A stretch of DNA of 64,000 nucleotides from Gossypium raimondii. Its lineage: Eukaryota > Streptophyta > Magnoliopsida > Malvales > Malvaceae. Both the position numbers and the translations under genes were made by a program. The stretch spans positions 1,178,001 through 1,242,000 of the forward strand of contig NC_068565.1 in assembly GCF_025698545.1 (NCBI RefSeq). Direction: 5' to 3'. How positions within the stretch are numbered: position 1 is the stretch's first letter; every line of letters begins with the position of its first letter. This document shows, piece after piece, positions 1-11,562 of this stretch. The notes beneath the pieces are model-generated. The model was given only the letters and a program-made list of their open reading frames with translations, did not search any database and was not told the origin of the DNA.

Positions 1-1847
1 GGGAAAAATGTAAATTTGTCAAAATATTGTGTATGAATTGTACTTGAATGGAATGTTGATAAAATATATTAAATTGTGTTAATCTAGATCAAGAAAGAAG
101 AAATAGTGGAAGTGATTGGGGAAAAGAGAAGGATATCGACTAATTTACAAAAAATAGTCGTTTTGCATCCGAGGTAAGTTACGTGTAAATAATAGCAATA
201 TATTTTTATAAATTGTGAATTATATTTGATATGTGAATTAATATTGAATGTGAAAGGAAATTTGTTCATGAATTATTCAAGTGATAAAGCGTTTAAAATA
301 AAGTGTTAAGTGTAAATTCCCGGTTGAACTTACGAATAGAAGTGGATACAAGTGACATGTCACTAGAGACCAGTGTTACAATGTTACAGTGAGTCTCGGG
401 TGCTCGGTGATCTAGCATGTGTTGCAGACACCTGACAACTTGTATGAGTAGGCCCGTGGACATTTCCAGTGTTATTGATCAGTGGTAGCTTTGGCTACAA
501 TTCAGTGGTAGCTACGGTTACATATCAGTGGTAGCTTCGGCTACATTTCAGTGGTAGCAACGCTACATATCAGTGGTAGCTTCGGCTACATATCAGTGTG
601 GCATTTATGTGCTAATTCTCTACGAATCCGTGTATATTCCGAGTGTTCAACGGGATTAATAATGAGTTAAAGTGAACATGAAATGAAGTGTGTATGCAGG
701 TACATTTGAAAGAATGAGCATATGTGATAAAGGTTAAGTGTGTAAATGTATGTGCAAGTGAATTGGTAAGATTGTGCATGTATAAGTGATTGAAATTGCT
801 AAGAAATGTATTGATTAGTTATATGTTAAAAATGTTAATTATTAAATGAGTACTTATTGTTGACATGTAACTTACTAAGCTATTAGTAGCTTACACCTTT
901 ATTTCTTTCCTTTGTTTTATAGTGTTTTGAGCTTGCTCGAATTGGGGATCGTCGGAGCCTCGTATCACACTATCAACAAACTTCTCGGTATTATGTGATT
1001 TCAAAACGGTTAAAGTTATGGCATGTATAGAGACTTACTCATTTTGAGTATGTTCATATGATATGGCTAAAGATTAGCTATTGAAATGGTTAGTAAAGAA
1101 TATGTTTTGGTGTTATGTATGCTTAAATGATAATTAAAACAAAGAAACTATAAAAGAGTAAAAATTTTGCAAAGAAGCAGTTTTTGAACAGCAGCAGTGA
1201 CGTAAATTTGAAAAATCACCAAAAATAGTAGAAATGGAGTTAGAGAGTGAATGATATATAGAATTAAATCTTATCAAGTATATTTTTACATGAAAGAAAC
1301 AGTGTAGGCAAAAAAAAAATTATATTTTGAGATATTTAAATTTTAGTGAAACAGGGTCAGAATGGTTTTTGAAGTCCCCTGTTCTGACTTTAGAAAATCA
1401 TTAAAAATTGTACAGAAATAATTATGAGTTATAATTTATATGTATAGATTTCTTAGTGAGTCTATTTTCTATAAAAACAAGTGGAAACACCATATAAAGT
1501 CTGTATAGTGAGATAATTATTTTTAGTGAGTGGTGGTCAGAACCGACGATCAGTGAAACAGGGGAGTCTTCAATGAATAAACTGTACTAATTGACTTTAC
1601 CAAAAATTTAAAAAATTTTATGATAAGAATATATATGAGTCTATTTTTAGGTAAAATTTACGGATTTAAATTTCGAGTTTCGTAACTCGAGTTATAATTA
1701 AATTAGTGACAGTCGCGCAGGTGGACAGTTTTGTTGTGAATAGTTAAATTAATTCTAAAAGCAAATTTTTATGCTTCGAACTAGTAAGTTAAGTTAGATA
1801 ACGCCTCATGCTCGACTCTGGAAACGGTCTCGGGTAAGGGGTGTTAC
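1..1847. mobile_element. Part of a long terminal repeat (LTR), probably Ty3/Gypsy type
   Basis: The block ends at about 1847 in GGGGTGTTACA, which is TGTAACACCCC on the other strand. That is the TG/CA type of terminus found on plant LTRs, and I associate this exact start with Malvaceae Gypsy elements. The left end lies outside the window, so solo LTR versus full element cannot be decided. No primer-binding site follows 1847, so the flanking side is host DNA or another repeat. The block has no coding frame. It contains a tandem hairpin array (480-605). Strand is left open because both termini look alike. Confidence 0.6.
480..605. repeat. 23-bp tandem array of small hairpins inside the LTR
   Basis: Units start with CAGTGGTAG at 480, 503, 526, 549, 571 and 594, a spacing of 22-23 bases; the last unit is degenerate. 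Most units hold an inverted repeat of the form GTAGC-loop-GCTAC. The loops read TTTG, TACG, TTCG, a shorter AAC, and TTCG. The second unit changes a stem base to give a G-U pair. Confidence 0.85.
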
Positions 1848-3730
1848 AAGCAAGGTCACAATGTGGGATATGCAATGTCACGACGTCAAGTGACGAGGTC
1901 ACGATGTTGCGATTCTGCGAACGCGACGTGACTTATTGAGTATGCCCAAAACACTTCAAAATGTTTTCGTAAGTCCCTTTATTCATGATATGTCTAACAC
2001 ATGCTTAAAAGTCACTTAAATATGTACAAAAGTCACTATAAAACACTTTAAATTTGCAATTTATAATCTCCAAAGGTAAGTAACCATACATATCATCGAT
2101 TTACCAAAAGAAGAATAAGGTGATAAAATAACAAGTGAAGCTTGCAAGCTCAAATTTAAACAACATTCAATTCGAGGACCAAGTAATATGAAATTAACAT
2201 ATTTACTATGTAGACACGCTAGTACATGCCACAACTAAAAATATGTCACTTTCGTACTATTGCTAGTCTTGATGATAGTGTGATGTCTTGGATTGAGCTA
2301 GGCTTCAAGAGTTTCCAAATCAACAATCTACACACAGAAAGAACGGTGCGTAAGCAATTACTACTTAGTAAGTTTAAATGGAATTCACTATACTTACTTT
2401 TTGGAGGTGAGCATACCAAATGCCATAAGAAAAATAAACAATGCTAACAACAATCACAACTAACACATAAGGCAAATTAAGCATGAGAGCTTATAAACAT
2501 GTCAACAATTTCAACTTTCGTTATACATATAACGTAGTAGGCATAAATAATCATTAATTTGTCACTCAAGTTCACATCTCAAACATTTCCTATTCATTCG
2601 CATCATTTAAATACATAGATGTATAAAGCTTTTCGCCCAATGTAACATTAGTAAGATGGACTTGGATACACGGGAATCCACCACCACAAGAATGCTTGTA
2701 AGAGCATAAAATTACACCACACCAAGACATAAAAGTGCAAAGCCCAAAGGCATCATGTACATCACCACACCACACCAAGATAGTCTCCGAAAAGATGGTG
2801 TACATCCGATGATTCGCAACAAATGCTAAACCATCGAAGGGCATGATACAGCTCCAACTCTATAATAACCCGTACATAAATATGCATATGACCCTAATTG
2901 GCATGCCAACTGCATTCTAAGTTTTCTACCAAGTTTACATGGGCACAAGAACCAAGTGAGCATTTACAATTAAGCCATATTGTGCATAATTATAACCTTC
3001 ATAGATACTCGTCGTTTCCATTTTACAAAGCTCATTTGCTTGCCCTATTCTTTGAACACATAGCATCAGGAATCTAACATACATTCATATTTTGAAGTCA
3101 ATCATACCATTGTACACATATAATATCCCATTTCAACTTACTCATTATAACAACCAACTAATATTTCTTTTTAAACATACAACTATGTTTTCATGCTACC
3201 TTGCCTATCATGTCAACTATATCGATGTATATTATATTTCTACATTCAAATAACACGTTAAATAAATTAAATAACTAGCACACAACAACAACATGAAAAC
3301 ATAGTAAGTTCCATGAAAACTTCCTTTTCCCAAAAGCAACAAAAATGGATGAAGCCAAAGCCTTCAACCTATCTCCTTTTCCTTTTCTTTGCCAAAACCA
3401 CCTCTAGGAACCTCTTTCTCTCCAAATACATACAAAATAACAGTTTTCTCCAAATGTCAAAATATTAAATTAACGCCTAATAGCCTTATTAATAGCTCAA
3501 CTAACATAATAATGCTCATAAAAGTGAAATGAAGTGTCAAAATGAAGAGAAATCATGAAAACTTACATTAGTTTTCACTTTCTCACTCTAACTCAAATTT
3601 CCTCTCATGAGGGCTCAAATCCTAAGTATAAGTTATTAAAACTAACGTCGATAATGGCAATATAAAATGATCGCAAAGCAAAAAGAGGAGGAGAAATTCA
3701 CTAATGTTGAAAACTGAATAATACAAGAGG
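1848..3730. mobile_element. Probable decayed retrotransposon LTR or other repeat, no coding capacity
   Basis: The stretch opens with a CpG-rich segment (about 1850-1935, repeated ACGT/GACG words), then long AT-rich sequence with isolated GC-rich patches such as 2640-2850. Its texture resembles Malvaceae LTR sequence. No frame longer than 84 codons is open and none resembles reverse transcriptase, integrase or gag. Boundaries and class are uncertain. Confidence 0.35.
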
Positions 3731-4499
3731 ACTTTTAACTATATCTATTTAAAGGTTGAAAAATATTATTCTAATTAATGTCAAATAGAAGAAGTTTAGT
3801 TTTATATGGTTTATGTCCGAACCCGGCCCGGCCCGGCCCATGAGAACCTCTAGTGGTGACTCCCATTTTCATTTTAAAATAAAAAATCGATTCCAAAAAA
3901 AAGATTTCGACACCTGCCATTTCGATTTATTCTATTTTTATTTTTGTTTAAGTCCTATGATATGTAGGTCTTATCTGTATTTATTTTAATTTAGGCTCGG
4001 TTTAATTTATCGACTTGATCATACTCTATAATTGTTGATTCTGATTATAAATATTCGTATCTTGTACTTGCATTTATTATACTTGTAATTTGAAAAAAAG
4101 TTATTGCTGTTATTAAATTATTAATAATTGAAGATAATAATATTTCAAATTACTTGTTGGAATAAAATATTGAGCATGTTGATGCATTAAAAGAATTATA
4201 TTTTTATTTATATATTTTAAAATATTTTTCAAATACACATTGTGTGGATGAATTGAAAAGTAAGGTTAAGTATTGGTTGCTTTTTGATATAAATATTAAT
4301 AAATATATATTATTTTAAATTACTGAAAAGGAAATTTGTTGAAAGCTTTCCATAATTAATAATTAATTAAGGGCTAAAGAATGTATATATCAAAACCCAC
4401 CTAACCCCACCCCTACATTGAAGAGACAAATAATAAAATATTTGAAAAAAAGGAAATTTATTGAAAACTTTCCATATTTATTAATTAATTAATCATGGA
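3731..4499. other. AT-rich intergenic sequence
   Basis: No gene is visible. At 3822-3840 there is a short GC-rich run of repeated CCCGG/GGCCC words. It resembles the arms of the hAT-like element at 4828-5462 but has no recognisable terminus, so it may be a diverged fragment. Confidence 0.4.
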
Positions 4500-4761
4500 G
4501 TCCTTACTGCAATAAAATAAAAACCGTGGAGTTATTTACAAAATTAAAATTTTTTAGGGTAGAAATTAAATTATATATTTTATGATAATAAAATCTTATT
4601 TTATTATTTTAATAATTTATATATTTATAACTTTTAAAAATTAAATTAAAATTTTATTTTTAAAATCAAAATATAATTTTATCATTATTAATTTAAAATT
4701 TTATAAATTATAAAAACTTAAATAAAAATTTCCCTATGAATCCCTGGCTATGCCACTGCAT
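4500..4761 (-). repeat. Dispersed repeat with GTGGC(G/A)(A/T)AGCC end, copy 1
   Basis: Read on the minus strand from 4761, the end is GCAGTGGCATAGCCAGGGA, followed by very AT-rich sequence. A second copy of this end, in the opposite orientation, is at 40605. The other boundary is not clear, so the left coordinate is approximate. Confidence 0.4.
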
Positions 4762-4827
4762 GGAGTTCTACTAGAAGATTACGTGTTTTGACTTTTAATG
4801 CAAAGGGGTCAATCAATGTATCCAAAC

Positions 4828-5462
4828 TAGACCTGTCCATGGGCCGGGCCGGGCCGGGCCGGCCCCACAAAAAATTCAGCCAGTTTACTAGGCCCGGGCC
4901 TGGCCCGGCCGAAATATGGGCCTGATATTTTGCCCAAGCCCGGCCCGAAGAAAAAATATGGGGCCCGAGCTCGGCCCGGCCCGTTTTTAATTAAAATTAA
5001 AATTAAAATTATTTTTTTAATAAAATTAAAACTAATTGTTATTAAAATTAATTGTTAGTAAAATTATCAAATTATTAATTGTATTAATTGTTGTAATAAA
5101 ATCTAACATTTGATTAGTAAATTTATCAAATTATTAATTGTATTAATTGTTGTAACAAAATCTAACATTTGATTAGTAAAACAAACTTGATGTTTTATTA
5201 TTATTATTTTGTAACACTAGTTAAGGAAATGAAAGTAAATAAACTTAAAATAAAAAACTATTATATTTTAAAAATAAAATATATATATTTAATATTTTTC
5301 GGGCCGGGCCGGGCCCGAGCCAAAAAAAGCTTGCCCGAGGCCCGGCCCATTTTTTAAACGAGCCTAAAATTTTGCCCAAGCCCATATTTCGGGCCTATAT
5401 TTTTACCCAAACCCTCCCATATTTCGGGTCGGGCCAGGCCGCCCGGCCCATGGACAGGTCTA
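4828..5462 (-). mobile_element. GC-armed TIR element, hAT-like, non-autonomous, copy 1 (635 bp)
   Basis: The terminal inverted repeats begin TAGACCTGTCCATGGGCC at the left and end with the complement at the right. They are flanked by a perfect 8-bp duplication, ATCCAAAC, at 4820-4827 and 5463-5470. An 8-bp duplication and a TIR starting TAG fit the hAT superfamily. The arms are rich in GGGCCGGGCC words and the core is extremely AT-rich with an internal direct repeat (about 5040-5180). No transposase is encoded. Its right arm matches the left arm of the copy at 45446-45869, so the two copies lie in opposite orientations. Confidence 0.85.
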
Positions 5463-6279
5463 ATCCAAACCCACCCATACCTTAAAAGGGGAAATAATAA
5501 AATATTTGAATAAAAAGAAAAATAATTAAACCCTTTTAATATTTCTTTTATTTTAGACATTTCACCATAATCCATTTTCAGTATCAACCGAATTTGAATT
5601 CTAATTATTGAAATATCAACAATGAGTCTTAATAATGTTGTTGTGGCATCCCCGTGTATATAATATACCATAGGTCTCTATACTTTTCATAAATTTAAAA
5701 TTTAATTTCTGTACTTTTATATTTTAAACAGTTCGATTGGTAAGCTCCAAGTGCCGATTTGACAACTGGTACGGTGTATCAATACCTATCGATCAATGAA
5801 AGAACATACCTTAGACCCAAGTCGATTCGATGGTTAGTGTCGAAGATTGAAGACGAAAGTTGTTTAAATTTTGGTTCGAAGGTTTGTAACGTTTAAAGTT
5901 GTTCCATAAAAAAAATAGAATTGTTAAGAGAAGTGGAAAAAGAGCTTTTGATTGATGCAGGCGGTGGGAACCAAAAAGGTCATACAACAACAATTTTAAT
6001 AACTCAATTACTTAAATGAAAATTTTCAAATAGTTTAATGATTATTTTACAACTTTTTAAAGTTAAAAAACCAAAACATAAATTTATTAATAATTTAGTG
6101 ATCTTAAATACAATTTACCCAATTTCTCTTCTTATCTAAAATTATTATTAAATCAAATCTAATATATCACAATTGTTACCTAACTTTTGACTCTTTGAGA
6201 CGTGGCCACTCGAACTTACTGGTGGATAAGCTTCAACTTTGTGGTTCTTTTTATTAATTGAATCAAATTTTATTGATTT
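5463..6279. other. Gene-free stretch with a fragment of a GGGTAAATTAC-type repeat
   Basis: About 5990-6122 matches one arm of the inverted-repeat family seen complete at 28150-28655, ending in ACAATTTACCC. The remainder is AT-rich and unrecognised. Confidence 0.45.
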
Positions 6280-6450
6280 ATTCGCGATTAAATTTTTTTC
6301 AATTGGTATGGGTATTGTTATTAACGTGGGAAGAAGTGTGTTCGAGTGCGTTAAGATGCATTATTTTCTTATTTATGGGTTGAAGATGAATTATGAGTAA
6401 TTTTAAACATTGTATCGAAAAAAACAAATATGATCCGACTTTATTTTTTA
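6280..6450 (+). mobile_element. tRNA-derived SINE, family 1
   Basis: It shares the family layout: an A-box-like CAATTGGTATGGG near the start, then a B-box-like GTTCGAGTGCG about 40 bases later, then TGCATTATTTTCTTATTTATGGG, and a tail with AACAAATATGATC. It is diverged from the other copies. Confidence 0.65.
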
Positions 6451-6638
6451 AAAAAAATAATGATTTATTGATTCATTCTTCAATTTGCTAATACATTTTG
6501 ACAAGTATTAAATGGATTCACCAATTAATACAACCTAATTTTATCAAACATTTTTTCAACGTTTGATACAGTTAGACAATAAATCGAAGAACCGTGGAAA
6601 AGAGTTGGGGGCAAGTGGTTATATATATATATTATAAG

Positions 6639-7300
6639 GGTGAATATGATATTTGGTATCTGAATTTGAATTTTTTAATTTGGTATATAAACTTTTTTTG
6701 CTTAATTTGATACTTGAATTTTACATTTTCCCTAGTTTGGTACCTAAGCTTTTTTTGGGGTTCAATTTGGCACCTAAATTTATTAAATGTTATACAAATT
6801 ACACAAAACACTAATTTTTTTTGTTATGCTACAAAAATATTGTCAGATTAGAGGAAATTCATGTTAAAAAATAAGTATTGAGCTATGCTTGGCAATTAAT
6901 ACTAAATAAGAAAAAGAGTTTTAAAACCGAAATTAAAATAAATTCATTGTTTTCAATATATAAATTAATTAATTAATTAATCAAAACTAAAAGAATTTGA
7001 ACATATAAAATACAAAAAAATATCATATCATCTCGTGACATGTTGGTCATACATTGATTATTTTTGCTACCTCATAAAAAAATAACATTGTTAGTATATT
7101 AGATTAATTTGTAAAACGTTTGACAATTGCAAGTACCAAATCAAACAAAAAAAAAGATTAGGTACCAAATTAAGAAAAAGAGTCAAGTTCAGGTACCAAA
7201 TTAGGAATACGTGTCAAGTTTGGGTACCAAATTGGACCAAAAAAAAGTTTAGATACCAAATTAGAAAAACGTGTCAAGTTCAGATACCAAGTGTCATAAA
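6639..7300. mobile_element. Inverted-repeat element built of TTTGGTAYCTAAA subrepeats
   Basis: The left arm (about 6639-6780) and right arm (about 7125-7300) are reverse complements, and each consists of several degenerate copies of a unit containing TTTGGTACC and AACTT. The core is AT-rich. No target duplication could be fixed. The form is that of a MITE with subterminal repeats. Confidence 0.6.
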
Positions 7301-7366
7301 TTTATAAATATATGTATAAGTTAGGTAAAAATATCTATCTAGACTATTTCAATTTCAATATTAAGC

Positions 7367-7790
7367 AAATTGGTCCCTTAAAAAATTAGAGCAATTTAGT
7401 CTTTGTTAATTTGAAAATGAGCAACTATGAAAAATTAATCACGACATTATGTTTTTTATCAATTGCATAATTTTGATTAGTATAATAACAAGCTTAGACC
7501 TTGATGTTTATATATTTTGCATAAATGTTGTCAGAATGTAAGTGTTATGAGCTAAATTTGTTAATCGAGATGAAATTGACTTAATGTGTAAATATTGTGG
7601 GTTAAATTTGTTAAATCAATATAGAATTAACAAAATGTGTAAACTTTGAGCATTAAATTTGTTATTATTTATACCAACAAAATATATAAAATTGACGAAA
7701 AACACCACTGTTGTGATTACTTGACCTCAGTTGCTCACTTTTAAAATTAACAGGGATTAAATTGCTTTGGTTTTTTTGAGAGATCAATTT
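7367..7790. mobile_element. Inverted-repeat element (MITE-like)
   Basis: The left arm AAATTGGTCCCTTAAAAAAT (7367 on) and the right arm ending near 7790 are imperfect inverted repeats of about 60 bases, both containing GAGCAACT/AGTTGCTC. The core is AT-rich and noncoding. Confidence 0.55.
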
Positions 7791-7816
7791 AAATTACTTG
7801 ACCTCAGTTGCTCACT
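7717..7816. repeat. 23-bp direct repeat flanking the right arm of the preceding element
   Basis: The same 23 bases (from TTACTTGACC to GCTCACT) occur at 7717-7739 and 7794-7816 with no mismatch, separated by 54 bases. Confidence 0.85.
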
Positions 7817-7847
7817 AGAGAGGTCTTTTTGCCTAAAAATCAAATGA

Positions 7848-7941
7848 GGTTTTGGTTGAAATGGTAAAAAATCAATAGAAGGAAGATTTTGAGATATTAG
7901 GTTCAAATCCCATCATTTGCATGTTTTTTTTTTTTTACCTC
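7848..7941 (+). mobile_element. tRNA-derived SINE-like sequence, family 2
   Basis: An A-box-like TGGTTGAAATGG is followed about 50 bases later by a near-perfect B box, GGTTCAAATCCC, and then a T run. This is the internal RNA polymerase III promoter arrangement of tRNA-derived SINEs. It does not fold as an intact tRNA. Confidence 0.45.
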
Positions 7942-8454
7942 AAAAAGCAAAGATACCCGCAATATTGCATTTGTTGCTTTATAAAAATATCGCGCTTTTG
8001 GTAATTTTACAACTGAATTAGAACCTGATTGAGAGTGACACCAACGTAATCAAACATTTTATAGTACTAAATTTTGTTAAAAATATTTTATTTTAAAATT
8101 TATATAATATGAATATATTATTTCAAAAATATTAATAATGAATATGGGTAGAATGATAATGAACTTGTACTTTAATGTTTTAATTATATTATCTTTAATT
8201 AAAGAATATGAAAAAACAAAATCTCATTATATTAATATTAATTATAATTTAAAAGGTGGAGTGTTTCAATAATTTTAAAGAAGAGAGATGATGAGTAGCT
8301 TGATCACTCTCTTTGTACACATATTTAATGACAACATGCCAATCTATTTGTAGGAGCCACAAAAATGAAGTTAATTAAATGAAAAAAAATTATTCCATGA
8401 ATTCTATCTCGTATTTTAATCAATTTCAATTCCTCGAATAGGGATTTTATCGGT

Positions 8455-9315
8455 AAAAATATTATGAAAGCTTTTATATTAAGAGTCGGATTGTATTTTG
8501 TTTTGTTTATTCAAAAAATGGATAAACTAGTCATTATATATTAGATTAAGGGCCAGTTTTTTATTCCTTAAAAAAAAGTACTTCTGGCTCCAAAAGCACT
8601 TTTGAAGGAAAAGCTGTAAAGAACAAGCTGCTTTTGGCTGAAATTTTTACCTTTTCAGAAGTGCTTTTTTAGTGCTTAATTACTTTTTTACCCCTCCAAT
8701 AACATAGTATTTTTCTTTTCTTTTTCTCTTGGTGTTTAATTACAATTGTGTTAAAATCATTAATTAAAAATAAAAAAATATTCTTTAAAATACTAATTAC
8801 AAATATTTAAATATTTAAAATATAGTTTATATATTCTAATTAAATTTTATAAATAATTAATATTTATTGCTTAAAAATATTTACAATTTATATTTTATAT
8901 ATTAAAATATTAACAACAAGTTATAATAATTTTTATATTATTACTAAAATATAATAATATTAACTAATTTAAATATTATTTAAATACATATTTGTTACTT
9001 GATAATAACATGTCTAAAATGGACATTTTATTTCTCAAAAGCACTTTTTGGCAGCAATACTAAACACTCAAATTTTAAACCAAACTTTTTAAAAGTATTT
9101 TTCAAAAGTAATGAAGAACTGGCCCTAAGGAGTAAACTAGATCTTCTATTAAAAATTCTATCTATTTCTACTGCTAAAATTGGTCATTATATATCACGTG
9201 TTAATATTTAATTATTCCGTCAATTATATCAAATTTTAACTGTATAAGTATATAAAATAAAATAAAACGTAATTTAACTCAATTTTATCATATTATAGGC
9301 CTAAGGACCCTCCAC
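8455..9315. mobile_element. Diverged MULE-type MITE interrupted by a younger MITE
   Basis: The pieces 8455-8549 and 9126-9315 together align with the element at 10986-11337. Shared features include GGATTGTATTTTGTT versus GGATTACATTTTATCC, then TTAGATTAAGGAGTAAAC versus TTAGATCAAAGAGTAAAT across the junction. The intervening 576 bases are a separate insertion. The outer ends are worn and no target duplication could be read. Confidence 0.6.
8550..9125. mobile_element. PIF/Harbinger-type MITE (576 bp)
   Basis: The terminal inverted repeats are GGGCCAGTT...AACTGGCCC, flanked by the 3-bp duplication TAA (8547-8549 and 9126-9128). A TWA duplication is the hallmark of PIF/Harbinger (Tourist) MITEs. 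Removing the element restores continuity of the older repeat around it, which confirms both boundaries. No transposase frame is present. Confidence 0.8.
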
Positions 9316-10187
9316 TAAATCAATTTCATAATGAGATAATTTAAAAGATTTTACTAAAAATAATTATTTTCCATATCAATCAAATGAAAGGTTGTATCTA
9401 GTTTCCATAGAGACTGAATCTTTGAATGCAACAATCTATACAACCAATTTTTTAATTCACAAACAAATATATATATATATATATACTTCCTAATATTTTA
9501 AATTTTAATAAATAAAGAATAATAAGCAAAATCAATTAAATAATATAATGAGATTTTGCTTTTAGATATTAAAAGTTCTAAAAATATGATTAAGTGAGAT
9601 GGTAGGAGTTTCTCCTATCTTTAACTTGTGGTTTAGAGTTTGATCATCGTTTTAAATATAGAGTAGTTTTAAAATTTGTGATTAGCATTTACTTTCTCAA
9701 AACACGAAAAATTAATTATTAAATGCTTTAAAAAAGATTAAGTAAATAATTGGATTAGATTGTTTTGAAAAGGATTAGATTATGTTTATTTATTTTTTAA
9801 AAATTCTTACAATAAAATATAATTTTAAAAATCCATTAGCATGAGACTGGAACATGTGTTTGCTGTCCTTGTCAGTTGTACAGATATTTATGTATTTTGT
9901 CGTGGATATCATGCATGTGTTCCACGTTTGTTTGTCTTTTATTAATATTTATTTTATTAATAAAGTAGAAATTGGCTTTATCCAGAGTAAGGATAAATTT
10001 TTGGGCCGGTTCTAGGTTGGGTTTTAAAGAAATTTCAAGCTCCAACCTAATTTGGCTGACCCAGTAGCTCGTTTTAATATTTAAAAAATAATTAATATAT
10101 TAAATATTAATCCGGTTATTTTATATATTTTTTAATTTTTGATCTTCGAAATTATTATTTCTCAAAAAGGGTGAATAATAAAATGAT
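9316..10187. other. Gene-free AT-rich stretch
   Basis: It contains a TA microsatellite at about 9464-9485 and unrecognised AT-rich sequence. No coding or RNA gene signal was found. Confidence 0.4.
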
Positions 10188-10520
10188 TAAATTATGCTAT
10201 TAGTCCCTATATTTTGCAAAAATTATAGATTTAGTTTATATATTTTCAAAATTTAAAATTTTAGTCCTTAACAAACGATAACTATTAAAGTCATTAAGTT
10301 AAGTTCTCTTATTTCCACAATTTGATTTGATAAACATATTATCATATATGTAATACAATGTTAGCTTATTATTTTCACGTATTACTTATCGAAAATCGGT
10401 TAATGAATTAACGATGGTTATTTGTGTCAATACATTTTCAAAATTTGAAAAGTAGAGGAACTTAGAATGATCTAATCGGAGAATATGGACTGAATCTATA
10501 ACTATACACATAATACAATA
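10188..10520. repeat. Dispersed inverted-repeat family A, copy 1
   Basis: Its ends resemble ATTAGTCCCTATAYTWTGCA and the complement. The centre carries the family-specific block AAACATATTATCATATATGT, which recurs almost unchanged near 22530 and 50395 and in degenerate form near 46160. It is noncoding. Confidence 0.55.
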
Positions 10521-10948
10521 CTGGTGATTGATTTTAACCAAATGGATTTAACTGCTACCCGATTGAATTGGGACTAAAATTTTCAAATTAAAAAAGTATA
10601 AGGACTAAAATTAACAAATTCAAAATATAAAGATTTGTCAAAATATTGGCTGAATGTGAAAACTCGAATTCGTCCTTGGAATCTTGCAAAAGTTTCAATT
10701 ATTGTTGTCTTTTAATTCACTAAAATCCAAAAGAGAAGACAAAAAAATTAAAAAATTAAAATATTAAAATATACAGAACAATAAATTCTGCTATTTCTAG
10801 ATTATAAATTTAATCTTTATATTTTTATTTCGTTCGTTGTAGTCTCTAGACTTTTCGATTTATCAAATTTTAATCATTGTGCTTTTTGAAATATAAAATT
10901 AAATCCAAACCCTTGCAATAGTAATTAAATTTGTTTGGTTAAATTCGC

Positions 10949-11490
10949 TTTTAGTCCTCTACTATGCATAAAGTTGTAAATAATAGATAAAAGTACTATG
11001 AGTGTCTTATACCAGGAGTTGGATTACATTTTATCCTATTTACTCAAAAATTGAGTAAATTAATCCTTATACATTAGATCAAAGAGTAAATTGGTCCTTC
11101 TATTAAAAATTTCATTCATTTCTACTATTAAAAATTAGTCATTGTACGTCGAAAAGAGGTACATGTGGCATGCCACATGTATCTATATGTTTAACAATAT
11201 AAATAAAATGAAATTTTATCCGAAAGGACTAGTTTGCCCTTGGATTTGATGTATAAAAACTAATTTACCTATTTTTTTAGTAAAAAGGACAAAATATAAG
11301 CTGAATCTTACTATAGGGGCCTCATGGTACTTTTACTTAAATAATATTATTGTCGTTCAAAGTTGTAAAAATAGCATAACTTAAAGGATTTAATTAAAAA
11401 TACCAAATTATGAATACAAAAAATAAGAAATTAAAATAAGGGACTAAATCCACAACTATGCGTAGTACAGGGACAAATAAAAAATTAATC
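10949..11490. repeat. Family A-type termini flanking a nested MITE
   Basis: The left piece has TTAGTCCTCTACTATGCATA (10951 on). The right piece ends with the inverted equivalent, ACTATGCGTAGTACAGGGAC (11456-11475). The element at 10986-11337 sits between them. Confidence 0.5.
10986..11337. mobile_element. MULE-type MITE (352 bp)
   Basis: The termini GATAAAAGTACTATGAG and (complement) AGTAAAAGTACCATGAGG are imperfect inverted repeats. They are flanked by a perfect 9-bp duplication, TAAATAATA (10977-10985 and 11338-11346). Nine bases is the Mutator-like target size. A perfect 22-bp palindrome (11160-11181) lies at the exact centre. It is noncoding. Confidence 0.8.
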
Positions 11491-11551
11491 CAAAAAGTGT
11501 ACTGTGCAATCTTTCAAATTCTGGGATTCAGCTGAGACTGAGAGAGACAGA

Positions 11552-11562
11552 TGAGTGTCCTC
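11552..11562 (+). promoter_or_regulatory. Possible TATA box of the DUF789 gene
   Basis: CCATAAATAAA lies about 880 bases before the start codon, followed by a pyrimidine-rich leader typical of plant 5' UTRs. The leader is unusually long, so it may contain an intron. Placement is tentative. Confidence 0.3.

Noticed and set aside
2590..2844. Open frame of 84 codons on the minus strand
   Set aside because: No recognisable domain, no splice context, and it lies in repeat-like sequence; Cys-rich appearance is not enough to call a gene.
5354..5671. Open frame of 105 codons on the minus strand
   Set aside because: It runs through the GC-rich arm of the hAT-like element and AT-rich flank, has no family resemblance and repetitive composition; it is a by-product of the element.
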